Assembly (NCBI RefSeq): GCF_006494425.1
Contig: NZ_VHIV01000002.1
Location: 620,001-684,000, forward strand
Length of the DNA: 64,000 bases
Origin: Bacillus dicomae
GTDB lineage: Bacteria > Bacillota > Bacilli > Bacillales > Bacillaceae_G
Direction of reading: 5' to 3'
Part shown: positions 36,445-45,979 of the stretch, in pieces
Numbering within the stretch: position 1 is the first letter of the stretch
Layout of the letters: each line of letters starts with the position of its first letter
Made by a program: the position numbers and the translations under genes
The notes under the pieces: model-generated
The model's database searches: none
The model's input: only the letters and a program-made list of their open reading frames with translations
Told to the model about the DNA's origin: nothing

Positions 36445-36664
36445 ATTAAGTTTTGAAGAGGCAATTTCGCAACTTGAGCATCTCGTTTCTAAGCTAGAGC
36501 AAGGTGACGTGCCTTTAGAAGAAGCAATTTCTTATTTTAAAGAGGGTATGGAATTATCTAAGCTTTGTGATGAGAAGTTGAAGAACGTACAAGAACAAAT
36601 GGCAGTTATTCTTGGGGAAGATGGAGAGCTTGAACCGTTTACTGCTTTAGGAGATGAAGCATAG
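36434..36664 (+). CDS. xseB: Exodeoxyribonuclease VII small subunit
   Basis: This 76-residue helical protein has the family signature [20 protein letters not shown] and [19 protein letters not shown]. It overlaps xseA at its start and shares one base with ispA at its end, so the three genes are coupled. Confidence 0.95.
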   Translation: MENKLSFEEAISQLEHLVSKLEQGDVPLEEAISYFKEGMELSKLCDEKLKNVQEQMAVILGEDGELEPFTALGDEA

Positions 36665-37554
36665 TGACAATTGCTTTTGATACTTTTTTGAAAGAAAGTA
36701 AAACTTTCGTAGAAGAGAAGCTTGTAAGCTATGCAAATGAATTACAATGTCCAAATGTACTTCGTGAAGCGATGGCATATTCTTTGGAAGCGGGTGGAAA
36801 GCGTCTCCGCCCGTTACTTTTATTTGCAACATTACAAGCGTTTGGGAAAGAAAGAAATCTTGGAGTCGGTGCAGCTTGTGCTCTTGAAATGATACATACA
36901 TACTCGTTAGTTCATGATGATTTACCTTGTATGGATGATGATGATTTAAGAAGAGGGAAGCCCACAAATCATAAAGTATTTGGTGAAGCGATGGCAGTTT
37001 TAGCAGGCGATGGTTTGTTGACGTATGCTTTTCAAGTTATTATGGCATATGAACAAAAGGAAATCTCTGCTGAGAAAAAAGTAAGGCTTGTACTTGAGCT
37101 TGCAAAAGCGGCAGGGCCAGAAGGAATGGTTGGCGGACAAGTGGCGGACATGGAAGCTGAAGGGAAACAGCTTACGATTGATGAGCTAGAGTATATTCAC
37201 AAGCATAAGACTGGGAAACTACTTGAATTCGCTGTACTTGCAGGATCGATACTGTCTGATGCCACAGAAGAACAAGAAGAAAAGTTACTTGCTTTTGCAA
37301 AATATATAGGCCTAGCTTTCCAAATTCGAGATGATATTTTAGATGTGGAAGGAACCGAAGAAGAGATTGGAAAACCGATTGGTAGTGATGTTTCCAACGA
37401 AAAGAGCACATATACGACGTTATTTACTGTAGATAGAGCAAAGGCTATTTTAGAAGAAACAATTGCAAAAGCAAAAGATGCGATTGGTTCCTTACAATTA
37501 CAAGATGAATATTTACTATCTATTTGCGATTTGATTGCAAAACGTAATAACTAA
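36664..37554 (+). CDS. ispA: Farnesyl diphosphate synthase
   Basis: This prenyltransferase (YqiD) builds farnesyl diphosphate from IPP and DMAPP. The 296-residue product has the first Asp-rich motif DDLPCMDDDDLRRG (about 83-96) and the second DDILD, and GGKRLRP (38-44). It starts at GTG, overlapping the last base of the xseB stop. Functionally it pairs with dxs, 300 bases downstream, which supplies the precursors. Confidence 0.95.
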   Translation: MTIAFDTFLKESKTFVEEKLVSYANELQCPNVLREAMAYSLEAGGKRLRPLLLFATLQAFGKERNLGVGAACALEMIHTYSLVHDDLPCMDDDDLRRGKPTNHKVFGEAMAVLAGDGLLTYAFQVIMAYEQKEISAEKKVRLVLELAKAAGPEGMVGGQVADMEAEGKQLTIDELEYIHKHKTGKLLEFAVLAGSILSDATEEQEEKLLAFAKYIGLAFQIRDDILDVEGTEEEIGKPIGSDVSNEKSTYTTLFTVDRAKAILEETIAKAKDAIGSLQLQDEYLLSICDLIAKRNN

Positions 37555-37858
37555 TATAACAGCGTTTTCATTTGTTGAGTCATTCATCATTTTATGATAT
37601 AAATGTAGGAAAAGGTTTTTCTTTTCTTGTTATTGGCAAAAATATATGTAGATTACATTGCCGTTATCACTTCGTGTTAGCGGCTATTTTTTTCATCGCC
37701 TAAAGAAATATGGTTTATAATAGAATTAGGGCGCAGTAGACTGGTTAATAATAGCAGGATAAGTTGAAACATAAAAAAAGAGAAGTTCTTGTTTTGTGTA
37801 AATGTTTTTATAATATTTGACATGTTGACAGATTATGAAATGAAAGTGAGTGATCCAT
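37555..37858. other. ispA-dxs spacer
   Basis: This 304-base spacer has a likely terminator at 37660-37692. No gene is visible. Several A/T-rich -10-like hexamers (TATAAT near 37811) lie before dxs, but none has a convincing -35 at correct spacing. Confidence 0.5.
37660..37692 (+). terminator. Likely terminator after ispA
   Basis: GCCGTTATCAC and GTGTTAGCGGC pair around TTC with one mismatch and one G-T pair, then TATTTTTTT. Confidence 0.75.
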
Positions 37859-39751
37859 GTGGATCTAACGCAAATTCAAAACCCTAGTTTTTTGAAAGAT
37901 ATGTCTATTAGTGAACTAGAGGGATTGAGTGAGGATATTCGTAAGTTTTTAATTGAAGAGCTCTCTCAAACAGGTGGACATATTGCACCTAACTTAGGTG
38001 TAGTAGAACTCACAATTGCTCTGCATAAATTATTTGATAGTCCGAAAGATAAATTTTTATGGGACGTAGGACATCAATCCTATGTGCATAAAATTTTAAC
38101 AGGACGTGCAAAAGAATTCGGCACATTAAGGCAATATCAAGGTCTATGTGGTTTCCCAAAACGTTGCGAGAGTGAACACGATGTATGGGAAACTGGCCAT
38201 AGCTCGACATCATTATCTGCTGCAATGGGAATGGCTCTAGCACGTGATTTAAAGAAAACGAAAGAATATGTTATACCAATCATCGGAGATGGTGCTTTAA
38301 CAGGTGGAATGGCCTTAGAGGCATTAAACCATATTGGACATGAAAAAACAGACATGATTGTTATTTTGAATGACAATGAAATGTCAATTGCACCAAATGT
38401 TGGTGCGCTTCATAATGTGCTTGGACGTCTACGTACCGCAGGGAAATATCATTGGGTAAAAGACGAACTAGAGTATATACTGAAGAAAATCCCAGCAGTC
38501 GGTGGGAAAGTTGCTGCGACAGCAGAGAAAATAAAAGATAGCCTGAAATATTTACTAGTATCCGGTGTCTTTTTCGAAGAGTTAGGCTTTACATACTTAG
38601 GTCCAGTCGATGGGCATGATTATGAAAAGTTATTCGAAACGTTACAATATGCAAAGAAAACAAAAGGCCCAGTACTTGTTCATGTTATTACGAAAAAAGG
38701 AAAAGGTTATAAACCAGCTGAGAGTGATGTTATTGGAACTTGGCATGGAACAGGACCTTATAAAATTGAATCGGGTGACTTCGTTAAACCGAAAGAGGTT
38801 GCACCAGCATGGAGTGCTGTTGTGAGTGAAACAGTACTTAAGCTAGCGAGAACGGACGAGCGTATCGTTGCAATTACACCAGCAATGCCTGTTGGATCGA
38901 AACTTGAGAAATTCCAAAAAGAATTCCCGGATCGAATGATTGATGTAGGTATTGCAGAACAGCATGCTACAACAATGGCAGCGGGTATGGCAACGCAAGG
39001 TATGAAGCCATTCTTAGCGATTTATTCAACATTTTTACAAAGAGCATATGACCAAGTTGTTCATGATATATGCCGCCAAAATTTAAATGTTTTCATCGGA
39101 ATCGATCGTTCTGGTTTAGTAGGGGCAGATGGTGAAACGCATCAAGGTGTATTTGACATCTCATTCTTACGCCACTTGCCGAATATGGTACTTATGATGC
39201 CAAAAGATGAAAATGAAGGGCAACATTTAGTATATACGGCGATGCAATATGAAGATGGGCCAATCGCATTGCGTTATGCGCGCGGTAATGGACTTGGTGT
39301 TCATATGGATGAAGAATTAAAGGCGATTCCAATCGGTTCATGGGAAACGTTAAAAGAAGGTACACAAGCGGCTATTTTAACGTTTGGTACGACAATACCG
39401 ATGGCAATGGAAGCAGCTGAGCGTCTTGAAAAGGCTGGAGTTTCAGTGAAAGTAGTGAACGCTCGCTTTATTAAACCGATGGATGAAGCATATTTACATG
39501 ATCTCTTAGGAAAAAATATACCGATTTTAACGATTGAAGAAGCTTGTTTAATCGGTGGTTTTGGAACGGGAGTAGTTGAATTTGCGTCTGAGAACGGATA
39601 CCATAGTGCGTTAATTGAACGAATGGGTATTCCAGATCGTTTCATAGAGCACGGTAGTGTAACAAAATTATTAGAAGAAATTGGTTTAACGACAGATGAT
39701 GTTGTAGACCGTATTCATACAATGATTCCATCAAAACAAAAAAGGGCGTAA
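37859..39751 (+). CDS. dxs: 1-Deoxy-D-xylulose-5-phosphate synthase
   Basis: Dxs makes DXP from pyruvate and glyceraldehyde 3-phosphate, first step of the MEP isoprenoid pathway. The 630-residue product has [20 protein letters not shown], the thiamine diphosphate motif GDGALTGG to LNDN (about 148-180), and the transketolase central domain ([19 protein letters not shown]). I use GTG at 37859 ([11 protein letters not shown]), which gives the family N terminus; a GTG nine bases upstream adds three residues. It precedes tlyA by three bases. Confidence 0.96.
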   Translation: MDLTQIQNPSFLKDMSISELEGLSEDIRKFLIEELSQTGGHIAPNLGVVELTIALHKLFDSPKDKFLWDVGHQSYVHKILTGRAKEFGTLRQYQGLCGFPKRCESEHDVWETGHSSTSLSAAMGMALARDLKKTKEYVIPIIGDGALTGGMALEALNHIGHEKTDMIVILNDNEMSIAPNVGALHNVLGRLRTAGKYHWVKDELEYILKKIPAVGGKVAATAEKIKDSLKYLLVSGVFFEELGFTYLGPVDGHDYEKLFETLQYAKKTKGPVLVHVITKKGKGYKPAESDVIGTWHGTGPYKIESGDFVKPKEVAPAWSAVVSETVLKLARTDERIVAITPAMPVGSKLEKFQKEFPDRMIDVGIAEQHATTMAAGMATQGMKPFLAIYSTFLQRAYDQVVHDICRQNLNVFIGIDRSGLVGADGETHQGVFDISFLRHLPNMVLMMPKDENEGQHLVYTAMQYEDGPIALRYARGNGLGVHMDEELKAIPIGSWETLKEGTQAAILTFGTTIPMAMEAAERLEKAGVSVKVVNARFIKPMDEAYLHDLLGKNIPILTIEEACLIGGFGTGVVEFASENGYHSALIERMGIPDRFIEHGSVTKLLEEIGLTTDDVVDRIHTMIPSKQKRA

Positions 39752-39754
39752 CAA

Positions 39755-40594
39755 ATGAGTGCAAAAAAAGAAAGAGTAGACGTACTATTAGTAGAGCGAG
39801 GACTTATAGAAACACGTGAGAAAGCAAAACGCGCCATTATGGCCGGACTTGTATATGCGAATGAGATGAGACTTGATAAGCCAGGAGAGAAAATCCCACA
39901 AGATACAGAGATTACGGTGAAGGGGCAAGTTATGCCGTATGTAAGCCGTGGTGGTTATAAACTTGAAAAGGCATTAGAGACATTTCATCTGGATTTACAA
40001 GATAAAGTTATGATAGATATTGGTTCATCAACTGGTGGCTTTACAGATTGTGCGCTTCAAAATGGTGCGAAATTATCTTATGCATTAGATGTTGGATACA
40101 ATCAACTTGCGTGGAAATTACGTCAAGATGAGCGTGTTGTCGTAATGGAACGGACAAACTTCCGTTACGTGACACCAGCAGACTTAGAACGTGGTTTGCC
40201 GCAATTTGCTAGTATCGATGTTTCATTTATATCATTAAAGCTTATATTGCCAGTTTTAAAAACAATGCTTATGCCTAATGGGGATGTAGCAGCGTTAATT
40301 AAACCGCAATTTGAAGCTGGAAGAGAGCAAGTTGGGAAAAAAGGTATCGTTCGCGATCGAAAAGTACATGAGGCTGTTGTGGAAATGATTGTCGACTTTG
40401 CTATAAAAGAAGGATACGACGTAGAAGGTTTAACATTCTCACCGATTACGGGTGGGGATGGTAATATTGAATTTTTAATTCATCTGAAATGGCATGGTGA
40501 ACGTGAGAATGGCGAAAATCATTCTCCAGTTTCTGTTGAACAAGTAGTTACAGAGGCGCATGATGTCCTAAAACAAAAAGGAAAAGGGGAATAA
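39755..40594 (+). CDS. yqxC: TlyA-family rRNA methyltransferase/hemolysin-like
   Basis: This 279-residue protein joins an N-terminal S4 RNA-binding domain (RVDVLLVERGLIETREKAKR, to about 65) to an FtsJ-like methyltransferase domain with SAM motif DIGSSTGGFTD (88-98) and Asp/Lys residues in the KPQFE block. It likely 2'-O-methylates rRNA, as TlyA does. It lies between dxs and ahrC, as in B. subtilis. Confidence 0.92.
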   Translation: MSAKKERVDVLLVERGLIETREKAKRAIMAGLVYANEMRLDKPGEKIPQDTEITVKGQVMPYVSRGGYKLEKALETFHLDLQDKVMIDIGSSTGGFTDCALQNGAKLSYALDVGYNQLAWKLRQDERVVVMERTNFRYVTPADLERGLPQFASIDVSFISLKLILPVLKTMLMPNGDVAALIKPQFEAGREQVGKKGIVRDRKVHEAVVEMIVDFAIKEGYDVEGLTFSPITGGDGNIEFLIHLKWHGERENGENHSPVSVEQVVTEAHDVLKQKGKGE

Positions 40595-40615
40595 CATACG
40601 TTGTTCCTCTTTTTG
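40582..40615 (+). terminator. Terminator after yqxC
   Basis: AAAAGGGGAATAAC and GTTGTTCCTCTTTT pair around ATAC with G-T pairs, then more T. It overlaps the end of the coding region. Confidence 0.75.
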
Positions 40616-40736
40616 TTGTAATTGTATAATGATTGTAAAAACAATTGTGTACAAGAAACGAATTATAAGTTAACATAAATAAGTGAAGTATACCAATGTT
40701 TAAACTATGGTAAGAGATAGTGTGAGGTGCAAATGT

Positions 40737-41186
40737 ATGAATAAAGGTCAGCGCCATATTAAAATCAGGGAAATTATTGCGAACAAAGAAATTGAAACAC
40801 AAGATGAATTAGTTGATATTTTACGTAATGAGGGATTTAATGTAACGCAAGCAACGGTATCGCGCGATATTAAAGAACTGCACTTAGTGAAAGTGCCATT
40901 ACATGATGGTCGCTATAAATATAGCTTGCCAGCGGATCAACGATTTAACCCGTTACAAAAATTAAAACGCAATCTAGTGGATTCATTTGTAAAATTAGAC
41001 ACGGCAGGACATATGCTTGTGCTAAAAACATTGCCTGGTAACGCTCATTCACTTGGGGCACTTATTGATCATTTAGAGTGGGATGAGATTATCGGAACCA
41101 TCTGTGGTGATGATACTTGCTTAATTATTTGCCGTACACCTGAAGATACAGGTGTTGTCTCTGATCGTTTCTTAAATATGCTGTAA
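40737..41186 (+). CDS. ahrC: Arginine repressor AhrC/ArgR
   Basis: This 149-residue arginine-dependent regulator represses arginine synthesis and activates its breakdown. It has a winged helix ([38 protein letters not shown]) and the hexamerisation domain with [13 protein letters not shown] as the arginine site. ATG 40737 follows GAGGTG and matches the family N terminus; the ORF could extend to 40707. An ARG-box-like site at 63465 precedes a binding-protein gene in this same window. Confidence 0.95.
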   Translation: MNKGQRHIKIREIIANKEIETQDELVDILRNEGFNVTQATVSRDIKELHLVKVPLHDGRYKYSLPADQRFNPLQKLKRNLVDSFVKLDTAGHMLVLKTLPGNAHSLGALIDHLEWDEIIGTICGDDTCLIICRTPEDTGVVSDRFLNML

Positions 41187-41187
41187 C

Positions 41188-41242
41188 AAAAAAATCTTGT
41201 TTGCTTTCCTCTGTAAGGTGGAAAGTGAACAGGATATTTTTA
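41188..41242 (+). terminator. Terminator after ahrC
   Basis: Long arms AAAAATCTTGTTTGCTTTCC and its partner (41219-41241) pair with a two-base bulge and wobble pairs, ending in a T run. Confidence 0.75.
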
Positions 41243-41311
41243 TTGGTTAAAAAGATGAATTTTTAATTGTAATATAATATTTTCTTTGCATAAAATTAGA
41301 AAATAGGTGGA

Positions 41312-41341
41312 TTGACCCGTAAAACAAATGTTTGGTACAAT
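41312..41341 (+). promoter_or_regulatory. recN promoter
   Basis: TTGACC (41312-41317) and TACAAT (41336-41341) have an 18-base spacer, about 110 bases before recN. No LexA box was seen. Confidence 0.6.
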
Positions 41342-41453
41342 GGAGCGGTTAGAAAAGTAATTTATACATACAAACATATAGTATGACTATTTGAATAAAG
41401 AACTGATAAAAGCCCTTAATAGGGGATTAGTTTATAACGAGGTGAATGGGGCA

Positions 41454-43193
41454 TTGTTATCGGAATTATCGATTAGAAACTTTGCTATTATTGAGGCATT
41501 AAATATTTCTTTTCAAAAAGGATTAACGGTTTTAAGTGGTGAAACAGGAGCCGGAAAATCGATTATTATCGATGCGATTAGTTTACTTGTAGGTGGCCGT
41601 GGTTCAGCGGAATTTGTTCGATACGGAACAGAAAAAGCTGAGATAGAGGGGCTATTTTATGTAGAAGATGATAAGCATCCATGTATTGAAAAGGCAGAAG
41701 AGTTGGATATAGAAATTGAAGACGGCATGATTATTTTGAAGCGTGATATCGCTGCAAACGGAAAAAGTGTATGTCGTGTAAATGGGAAACTAGTTACCCT
41801 TAGTATATTAAAAGAAATTGGAAAAACACTTGTTGATATTCATGGGCAACACGAAACGCAAGATTTAATGAATGAAGAGCGTCATCTATTTATGCTCGAT
41901 CATTTTGATGGAGATCGTATCGTTAAACAATTGGATATATACCAAAACGTATATGCTGATTATGAGAAGTTAAAAAAACAGTTAAAATCGTTAAGTGAAA
42001 ATGAACAACAAATGGCGCATCGCTTAGATTTAATTCAATTCCAGCATGAGGAAATCCGTAAGGCGGATTTAAAGATGGATGAAGAAAATGACTTAACTGA
42101 AGAACGATTGCAAATTTCTAATTTCGAAAAAATTTACAAAGCATTAGGCGATGCATATCGTTCGTTAAGCGCGGACGGACAGGGATTAGATAATATACGA
42201 AGCGCAATGGGACAAATGGAGAGTATTACACATTTAGATGAAGTGTATCAAGAAAATCATGATTCAATTGCAAATAGCTATTACTTATTAGAAGAAGTTG
42301 CGTATCAACTGAGAGAAAAGCTTGATATGATGGAATATGATCCGAATCGTTTAGATGAAATTGAAACGCGTTTAAATGAAATTCGTATGTTAAAGAGAAA
42401 ATATGGAAATACTGTAGAAGAGATTTTAGCGTATGCTGATAAAATTGAACAAGAAATTTTTACAATTGAAAATAAAGACGTTCATATTGAAACGACGAAG
42501 AAGCAATTAAAGGAATTAGAAAGTGTTATTTTGAAAGAAGCAACGCTGTTAAGTAATATGCGTCATGAGCTTGCAGAGCATCTTACAAATGCCATTCATC
42601 AGGAATTAAAAGAATTATACATGGAAAAAACAAAATTTGAAGTGAGAATTATGAAGCGAGAAGGAAATGCTGAAGAGCCTCTTGTGGAGGGAGCACCAGT
42701 AAGACTTACGGCGGATGGCTACGATCATGTGGAATTTTATATTTCAACAAATCCAGGTGAGCCGCTAAAACCACTTTCAAAGGTCGCTTCTGGCGGAGAG
42801 TTATCTCGTATTATTTTAGCTTTAAAAAGTATTTTTTCTAAGCATCAAGGTGTTGCATCTGTTATTTTTGATGAAGTGGATACGGGTGTAAGTGGCCGGG
42901 TTGCGCAGGCTATTGCGGAAAAAATTTATCGAGTATCAGTAAACTCGCAAGTACTTTGTATTACGCACTTACCTCAAGTAGCTTCAATGGCGGATTCGCA
43001 TCTATTTATTCGAAAACAAGTGGCGAATGATCGAACAATTACGTCAGTTACCGTTTTAACTATGGAGGATAAAGTAACAGAAATAGCTCGAATGATTTCG
43101 GGTGTGGAAATTACAGATTTAACGACAGAACATGCGAAAGAATTACTTACGCAAGCGCATCATTTTAAACAGACAGCAGAGGCTATCCAATAA
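41454..43193 (+). CDS. recN: DNA repair protein RecN
   Basis: RecN is an SMC-like ATPase that acts early in double-strand break repair. The 579-residue product has Walker A GETGAGKS (29-36), a coiled-coil middle (about 160-370) and the ABC signature and Walker B near the end (KVASGGELSRIILALK, SVIFDEVDTGVSG). I use TTG 41454 (MLSELSIRNFAII), nine bases after GAGGTG, because it matches family N termini; upstream starts (41391, 41442) add unmatched residues. Confidence 0.94.
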   Translation: MLSELSIRNFAIIEALNISFQKGLTVLSGETGAGKSIIIDAISLLVGGRGSAEFVRYGTEKAEIEGLFYVEDDKHPCIEKAEELDIEIEDGMIILKRDIAANGKSVCRVNGKLVTLSILKEIGKTLVDIHGQHETQDLMNEERHLFMLDHFDGDRIVKQLDIYQNVYADYEKLKKQLKSLSENEQQMAHRLDLIQFQHEEIRKADLKMDEENDLTEERLQISNFEKIYKALGDAYRSLSADGQGLDNIRSAMGQMESITHLDEVYQENHDSIANSYYLLEEVAYQLREKLDMMEYDPNRLDEIETRLNEIRMLKRKYGNTVEEILAYADKIEQEIFTIENKDVHIETTKKQLKELESVILKEATLLSNMRHELAEHLTNAIHQELKELYMEKTKFEVRIMKREGNAEEPLVEGAPVRLTADGYDHVEFYISTNPGEPLKPLSKVASGGELSRIILALKSIFSKHQGVASVIFDEVDTGVSGRVAQAIAEKIYRVSVNSQVLCITHLPQVASMADSHLFIRKQVANDRTITSVTVLTMEDKVTEIARMISGVEITDLTTEHAKELLTQAHHFKQTAEAIQ

Positions 43194-43208
43194 TGGATAG
43201 CTTTTTTT
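43182..43208 (+). terminator. Terminator over the recN stop
   Basis: GCTATCC and GGATAGC pair around AATAAT, then seven T. The recN stop codon is in the loop. Confidence 0.85.
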
Positions 43209-43311
43209 CTCAAATGATGATTTCTTAATTCTTCCGGTTATAAATAAAGCATTGCAAGGAGAGATTAAAAAGTGAAGCCAAGAGGCTGAATGTGGGGTAG
43301 GAGCGAGGAGA

Positions 43312-44610
43312 GTGAACAAATTGAAATTAGAAAGATTTCGCAAAATAATAGGTATTTGTCTCCTTGTTTCTTTAGTTTTTATTGGATGTTTTAAACCGCT
43401 TCGGACATTTATTTCATCCCCGAAGCAACTTGTTGTTTTTGAAGGACAACAATCAGAGATATCTTCGTTACCAGTTTTTCAAGCTTCATCTACAGATCGT
43501 CATGTGTTTACAGTAAGTTCAAATGAACAAAAACAAGGACTTATGGTAAACTCTCATCAAAATGGTGAAGCAGATATGGTGTTTCAGCTTGCTGGTTTTC
43601 CAGTAAAAAAAGTAAATGTGAAAGTATTGAAAGATTTTAAAGTTATTCCAGGTGGACAATCAATTGGTGTGAAGTTAAACACAAAAGGGGTACTTGTTGT
43701 AGGTCATCATTTAATTCAAACTGAAAAAGGGAAAGTATCTCCTGGTGAAACAGCTGGTGTGCAAATTGGAGATATGATTACTGAAATTAATGGTAAAACA
43801 ATTGAAAGAATGAGCGATGTAGCACCATTTATTCATAATAGTGGTGAAACAGGCGAACCGCTTAATCTTGTTTTGTTAAGAGATGGAAAACATATCCGCA
43901 CTAAGTTAACACCGCAAAAAGATAGTGGGGAATCGTCTTACCGTATTGGTTTATATATTCGTGATTCGGCAGCTGGAATTGGAACAATGACATTTGTTCA
44001 TCCTGATTCTATGAAATATGGGGCACTTGGTCACGTTATTTCTGATAACGATACGAAAAAGCCAATTCAAGTCGAAGATGGGCAAATTATGCGTTCGACA
44101 GTTACGTCAATTGAAAGAGGTAGTCATGGAAACCCCGGAGAGAAATTAGCGAGGTTCTCACCAGATCGTGAAGTGATTGGCAATATTACAATCAATAGTC
44201 CATTTGGTATTTTTGGAAAATTAAATACGAATATGTCAAATGGCGTAATGGATAAAGCGATGCCTATTGCACTATCTCATCAAGTAAAAGAAGGACCGGC
44301 AAAAATATTAACAGTTATTGATCAAGATAAAGTCGAAGCGTTTGATATTGAAGTTGTTAGTACAGTACCGCAAAAGTTTCCGGCGACAAAAGGCATGGTA
44401 ATAAAAGTGACAGATAAACGTTTATTGGCTAAAACGGGTGGTATTGTACAAGGGATGAGCGGAAGTCCAATTGTACAAAATGGGAAAGTAATTGGTGCTG
44501 TTACACATGTATTCGTAAATGATCCAACATCAGGATATGGTGTTCATATTGAATGGATGTTACATGAGGCCGGAATTAACATTTATGATCAAGAAAGAAA
44601 AGCGAGCTAA
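43312..44610 (+). CDS. spoIVB: SpoIVB signalling serine peptidase
   Basis: SpoIVB is made in the forespore and cleaves SpoIVFA to trigger pro-sigma-K processing. The 432-residue product has an N-terminal membrane anchor ([13 protein letters not shown], 14-26), a PDZ domain (about 130-205, [20 protein letters not shown]) and an SpoIVB peptidase domain with His241 ([10 protein letters not shown]) and Ser385 (QGMSGSPI) as the catalytic pair. It starts at GTG. Forespore promoter motifs were not defined. Confidence 0.95.
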   Translation: MNKLKLERFRKIIGICLLVSLVFIGCFKPLRTFISSPKQLVVFEGQQSEISSLPVFQASSTDRHVFTVSSNEQKQGLMVNSHQNGEADMVFQLAGFPVKKVNVKVLKDFKVIPGGQSIGVKLNTKGVLVVGHHLIQTEKGKVSPGETAGVQIGDMITEINGKTIERMSDVAPFIHNSGETGEPLNLVLLRDGKHIRTKLTPQKDSGESSYRIGLYIRDSAAGIGTMTFVHPDSMKYGALGHVISDNDTKKPIQVEDGQIMRSTVTSIERGSHGNPGEKLARFSPDREVIGNITINSPFGIFGKLNTNMSNGVMDKAMPIALSHQVKEGPAKILTVIDQDKVEAFDIEVVSTVPQKFPATKGMVIKVTDKRLLAKTGGIVQGMSGSPIVQNGKVIGAVTHVFVNDPTSGYGVHIEWMLHEAGINIYDQERKAS

Positions 44611-44630
44611 TTAATAATTAGCTCGCTTTT
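44598..44630. terminator. Terminator after spoIVB
   Basis: AAAAGCGAGCTAATTA and TAATTAGCTCGCTTTT are perfect 16-base arms around one base and contain the spoIVB stop codon. Confidence 0.88.
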
Positions 44631-44805
44631 CTATTGAAAAATTCGTTGAAATTTTGTAAAAGCTCCGCAAGAGGTGTTTTTTGTTGTAAAATAAAAGAAA
44701 AGGGTTGAACGTTTCGTTGTATTTCTATGATGGAATGTGTTGCGAAAGGGAATAAATGAACGATAAACATATTTTTTTGTGATTTTATCGGAAAGTAACA
44801 AACTT

Positions 44806-44838
44806 TAAAAGGGAATTTTCACACAATTGTCGAACAAT
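44806..44838 (+). promoter_or_regulatory. Possible sigma-H promoter and 0A box of spo0A
   Basis: AAAGGGAA (44807-44814) and GTCGAAC (44829-44835) resemble the -35 and -10 of sigma-H with about 13-14 bases between. TTGTCGAA (44827-44834) is a perfect Spo0A box and overlaps that -10; it lies inside the dyad AATTGT/ACAATT. In B. subtilis spo0A has a sigma-H promoter and is bound by its own product. Confidence 0.5.
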
Positions 44839-44897
44839 TCATGTAGCCTAGAAGGATACACATGTCGGAGAATCGATTCGGTAAGGGAGGAAAAGCT

Positions 44898-45692
44898 GTG
44901 GAGAAAATTAAAGTATGTCTTGTGGATGATAATAAAGAATTAGTATCAATGCTAGAGAGTTATGTAGCTGCTCAAGATGATATGGAAGTAATCGGTACTG
45001 CTTATAATGGTCAAGAGTGTTTAAATTTATTAAAAGATAAGCAGCCGGATGTACTCGTTTTAGACATTATTATGCCACATTTAGATGGTTTAGCTGTACT
45101 AGAGAAAATGCGACATATTGAAAGGCTAAGACAGCCTAGCGTAATTATGTTGACAGCATTTGGACAAGAAGATGTGACGAAAAAAGCAGTTGACTTAGGT
45201 GCTTCATATTTCATATTAAAACCATTTGATATGGAGAATTTAACGAGTCATATTCGTCAAGTGAGCGGTAAGGCGAACGCTACCATTAAACGTCCACTTC
45301 CATCTTTCCGATCAGCAACAACAATAGATGGAAAACCGAAAAACTTAGACGCGAGCATTACGAGTATCATCCATGAGATTGGTGTGCCTGCTCATATTAA
45401 AGGGTATATGTACTTAAGGGAAGCAATCTCTATGGTGTACAACGATATCGAATTACTTGGATCTATTACGAAAGTATTGTATCCAGATATCGCAAAGAAA
45501 TATAATACAACAGCAAGCCGTGTTGAGCGTGCGATCCGTCACGCAATTGAAGTAGCATGGAGTCGTGGGAATATTGATTCTATTTCGTCCTTATTCGGTT
45601 ATACAGTATCCATGTCAAAAGCAAAACCTACGAATTCCGAGTTCATCGCAATGGTTGCGGATAAGCTGAGGCTTGAACATAAGGCTAGCTGA
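44898..45692 (+). CDS. spo0A: Sporulation master regulator Spo0A
   Basis: This is a 264-residue response regulator. The receiver domain (1-120) has acidic pocket Asp10/Asp11, phosphoacceptor Asp56 ([12 protein letters not shown]), Thr86-region LTAFGQEDV and Lys106 in [10 protein letters not shown]. The DNA-binding domain is nearly identical to B. subtilis ([39 protein letters not shown]). The interdomain linker (about 125-150) differs. I use GTG 44898 behind GGGAGG; a frame from 44862 adds 12 residues before the receiver fold. Confidence 0.97.
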   Translation: MEKIKVCLVDDNKELVSMLESYVAAQDDMEVIGTAYNGQECLNLLKDKQPDVLVLDIIMPHLDGLAVLEKMRHIERLRQPSVIMLTAFGQEDVTKKAVDLGASYFILKPFDMENLTSHIRQVSGKANATIKRPLPSFRSATTIDGKPKNLDASITSIIHEIGVPAHIKGYMYLREAISMVYNDIELLGSITKVLYPDIAKKYNTTASRVERAIRHAIEVAWSRGNIDSISSLFGYTVSMSKAKPTNSEFIAMVADKLRLEHKAS

Positions 45693-45791
45693 GAGTAGAA
45701 GTAGTAAGGGATGTAAGCTTTAGTAAGGCTTAATCATTCTTGAAATTTAAACTCGATATCAATTTTAAAACCAATAAACCTTTTATTTAAT

Positions 45792-45826
45792 GGCCAATGA
45801 ATGTTAGAATTCGTTGGTCTTTTTAT
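45792..45826 (+). terminator. Likely terminator after spo0A
   Basis: GGCCAATGAAT and ATTCGTTGGTC pair with two G-T pairs around GTTAGA-like loop bases, then a T-rich tail. It is 100 bases after the spo0A stop. Confidence 0.7.
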
Positions 45827-45979
45827 TTACTTCGATTTAAGGACTTTGAAGGAATGTATATTTATATAGAAAAATGCAGTGAAAATAAGGATATGTACAG
45901 GAAATACGTTGGTTTGACATCATAATCTCTATAACGTATCATTGATTGGGAAAAGGTAGAGAAATAGGAGAATGGATGA

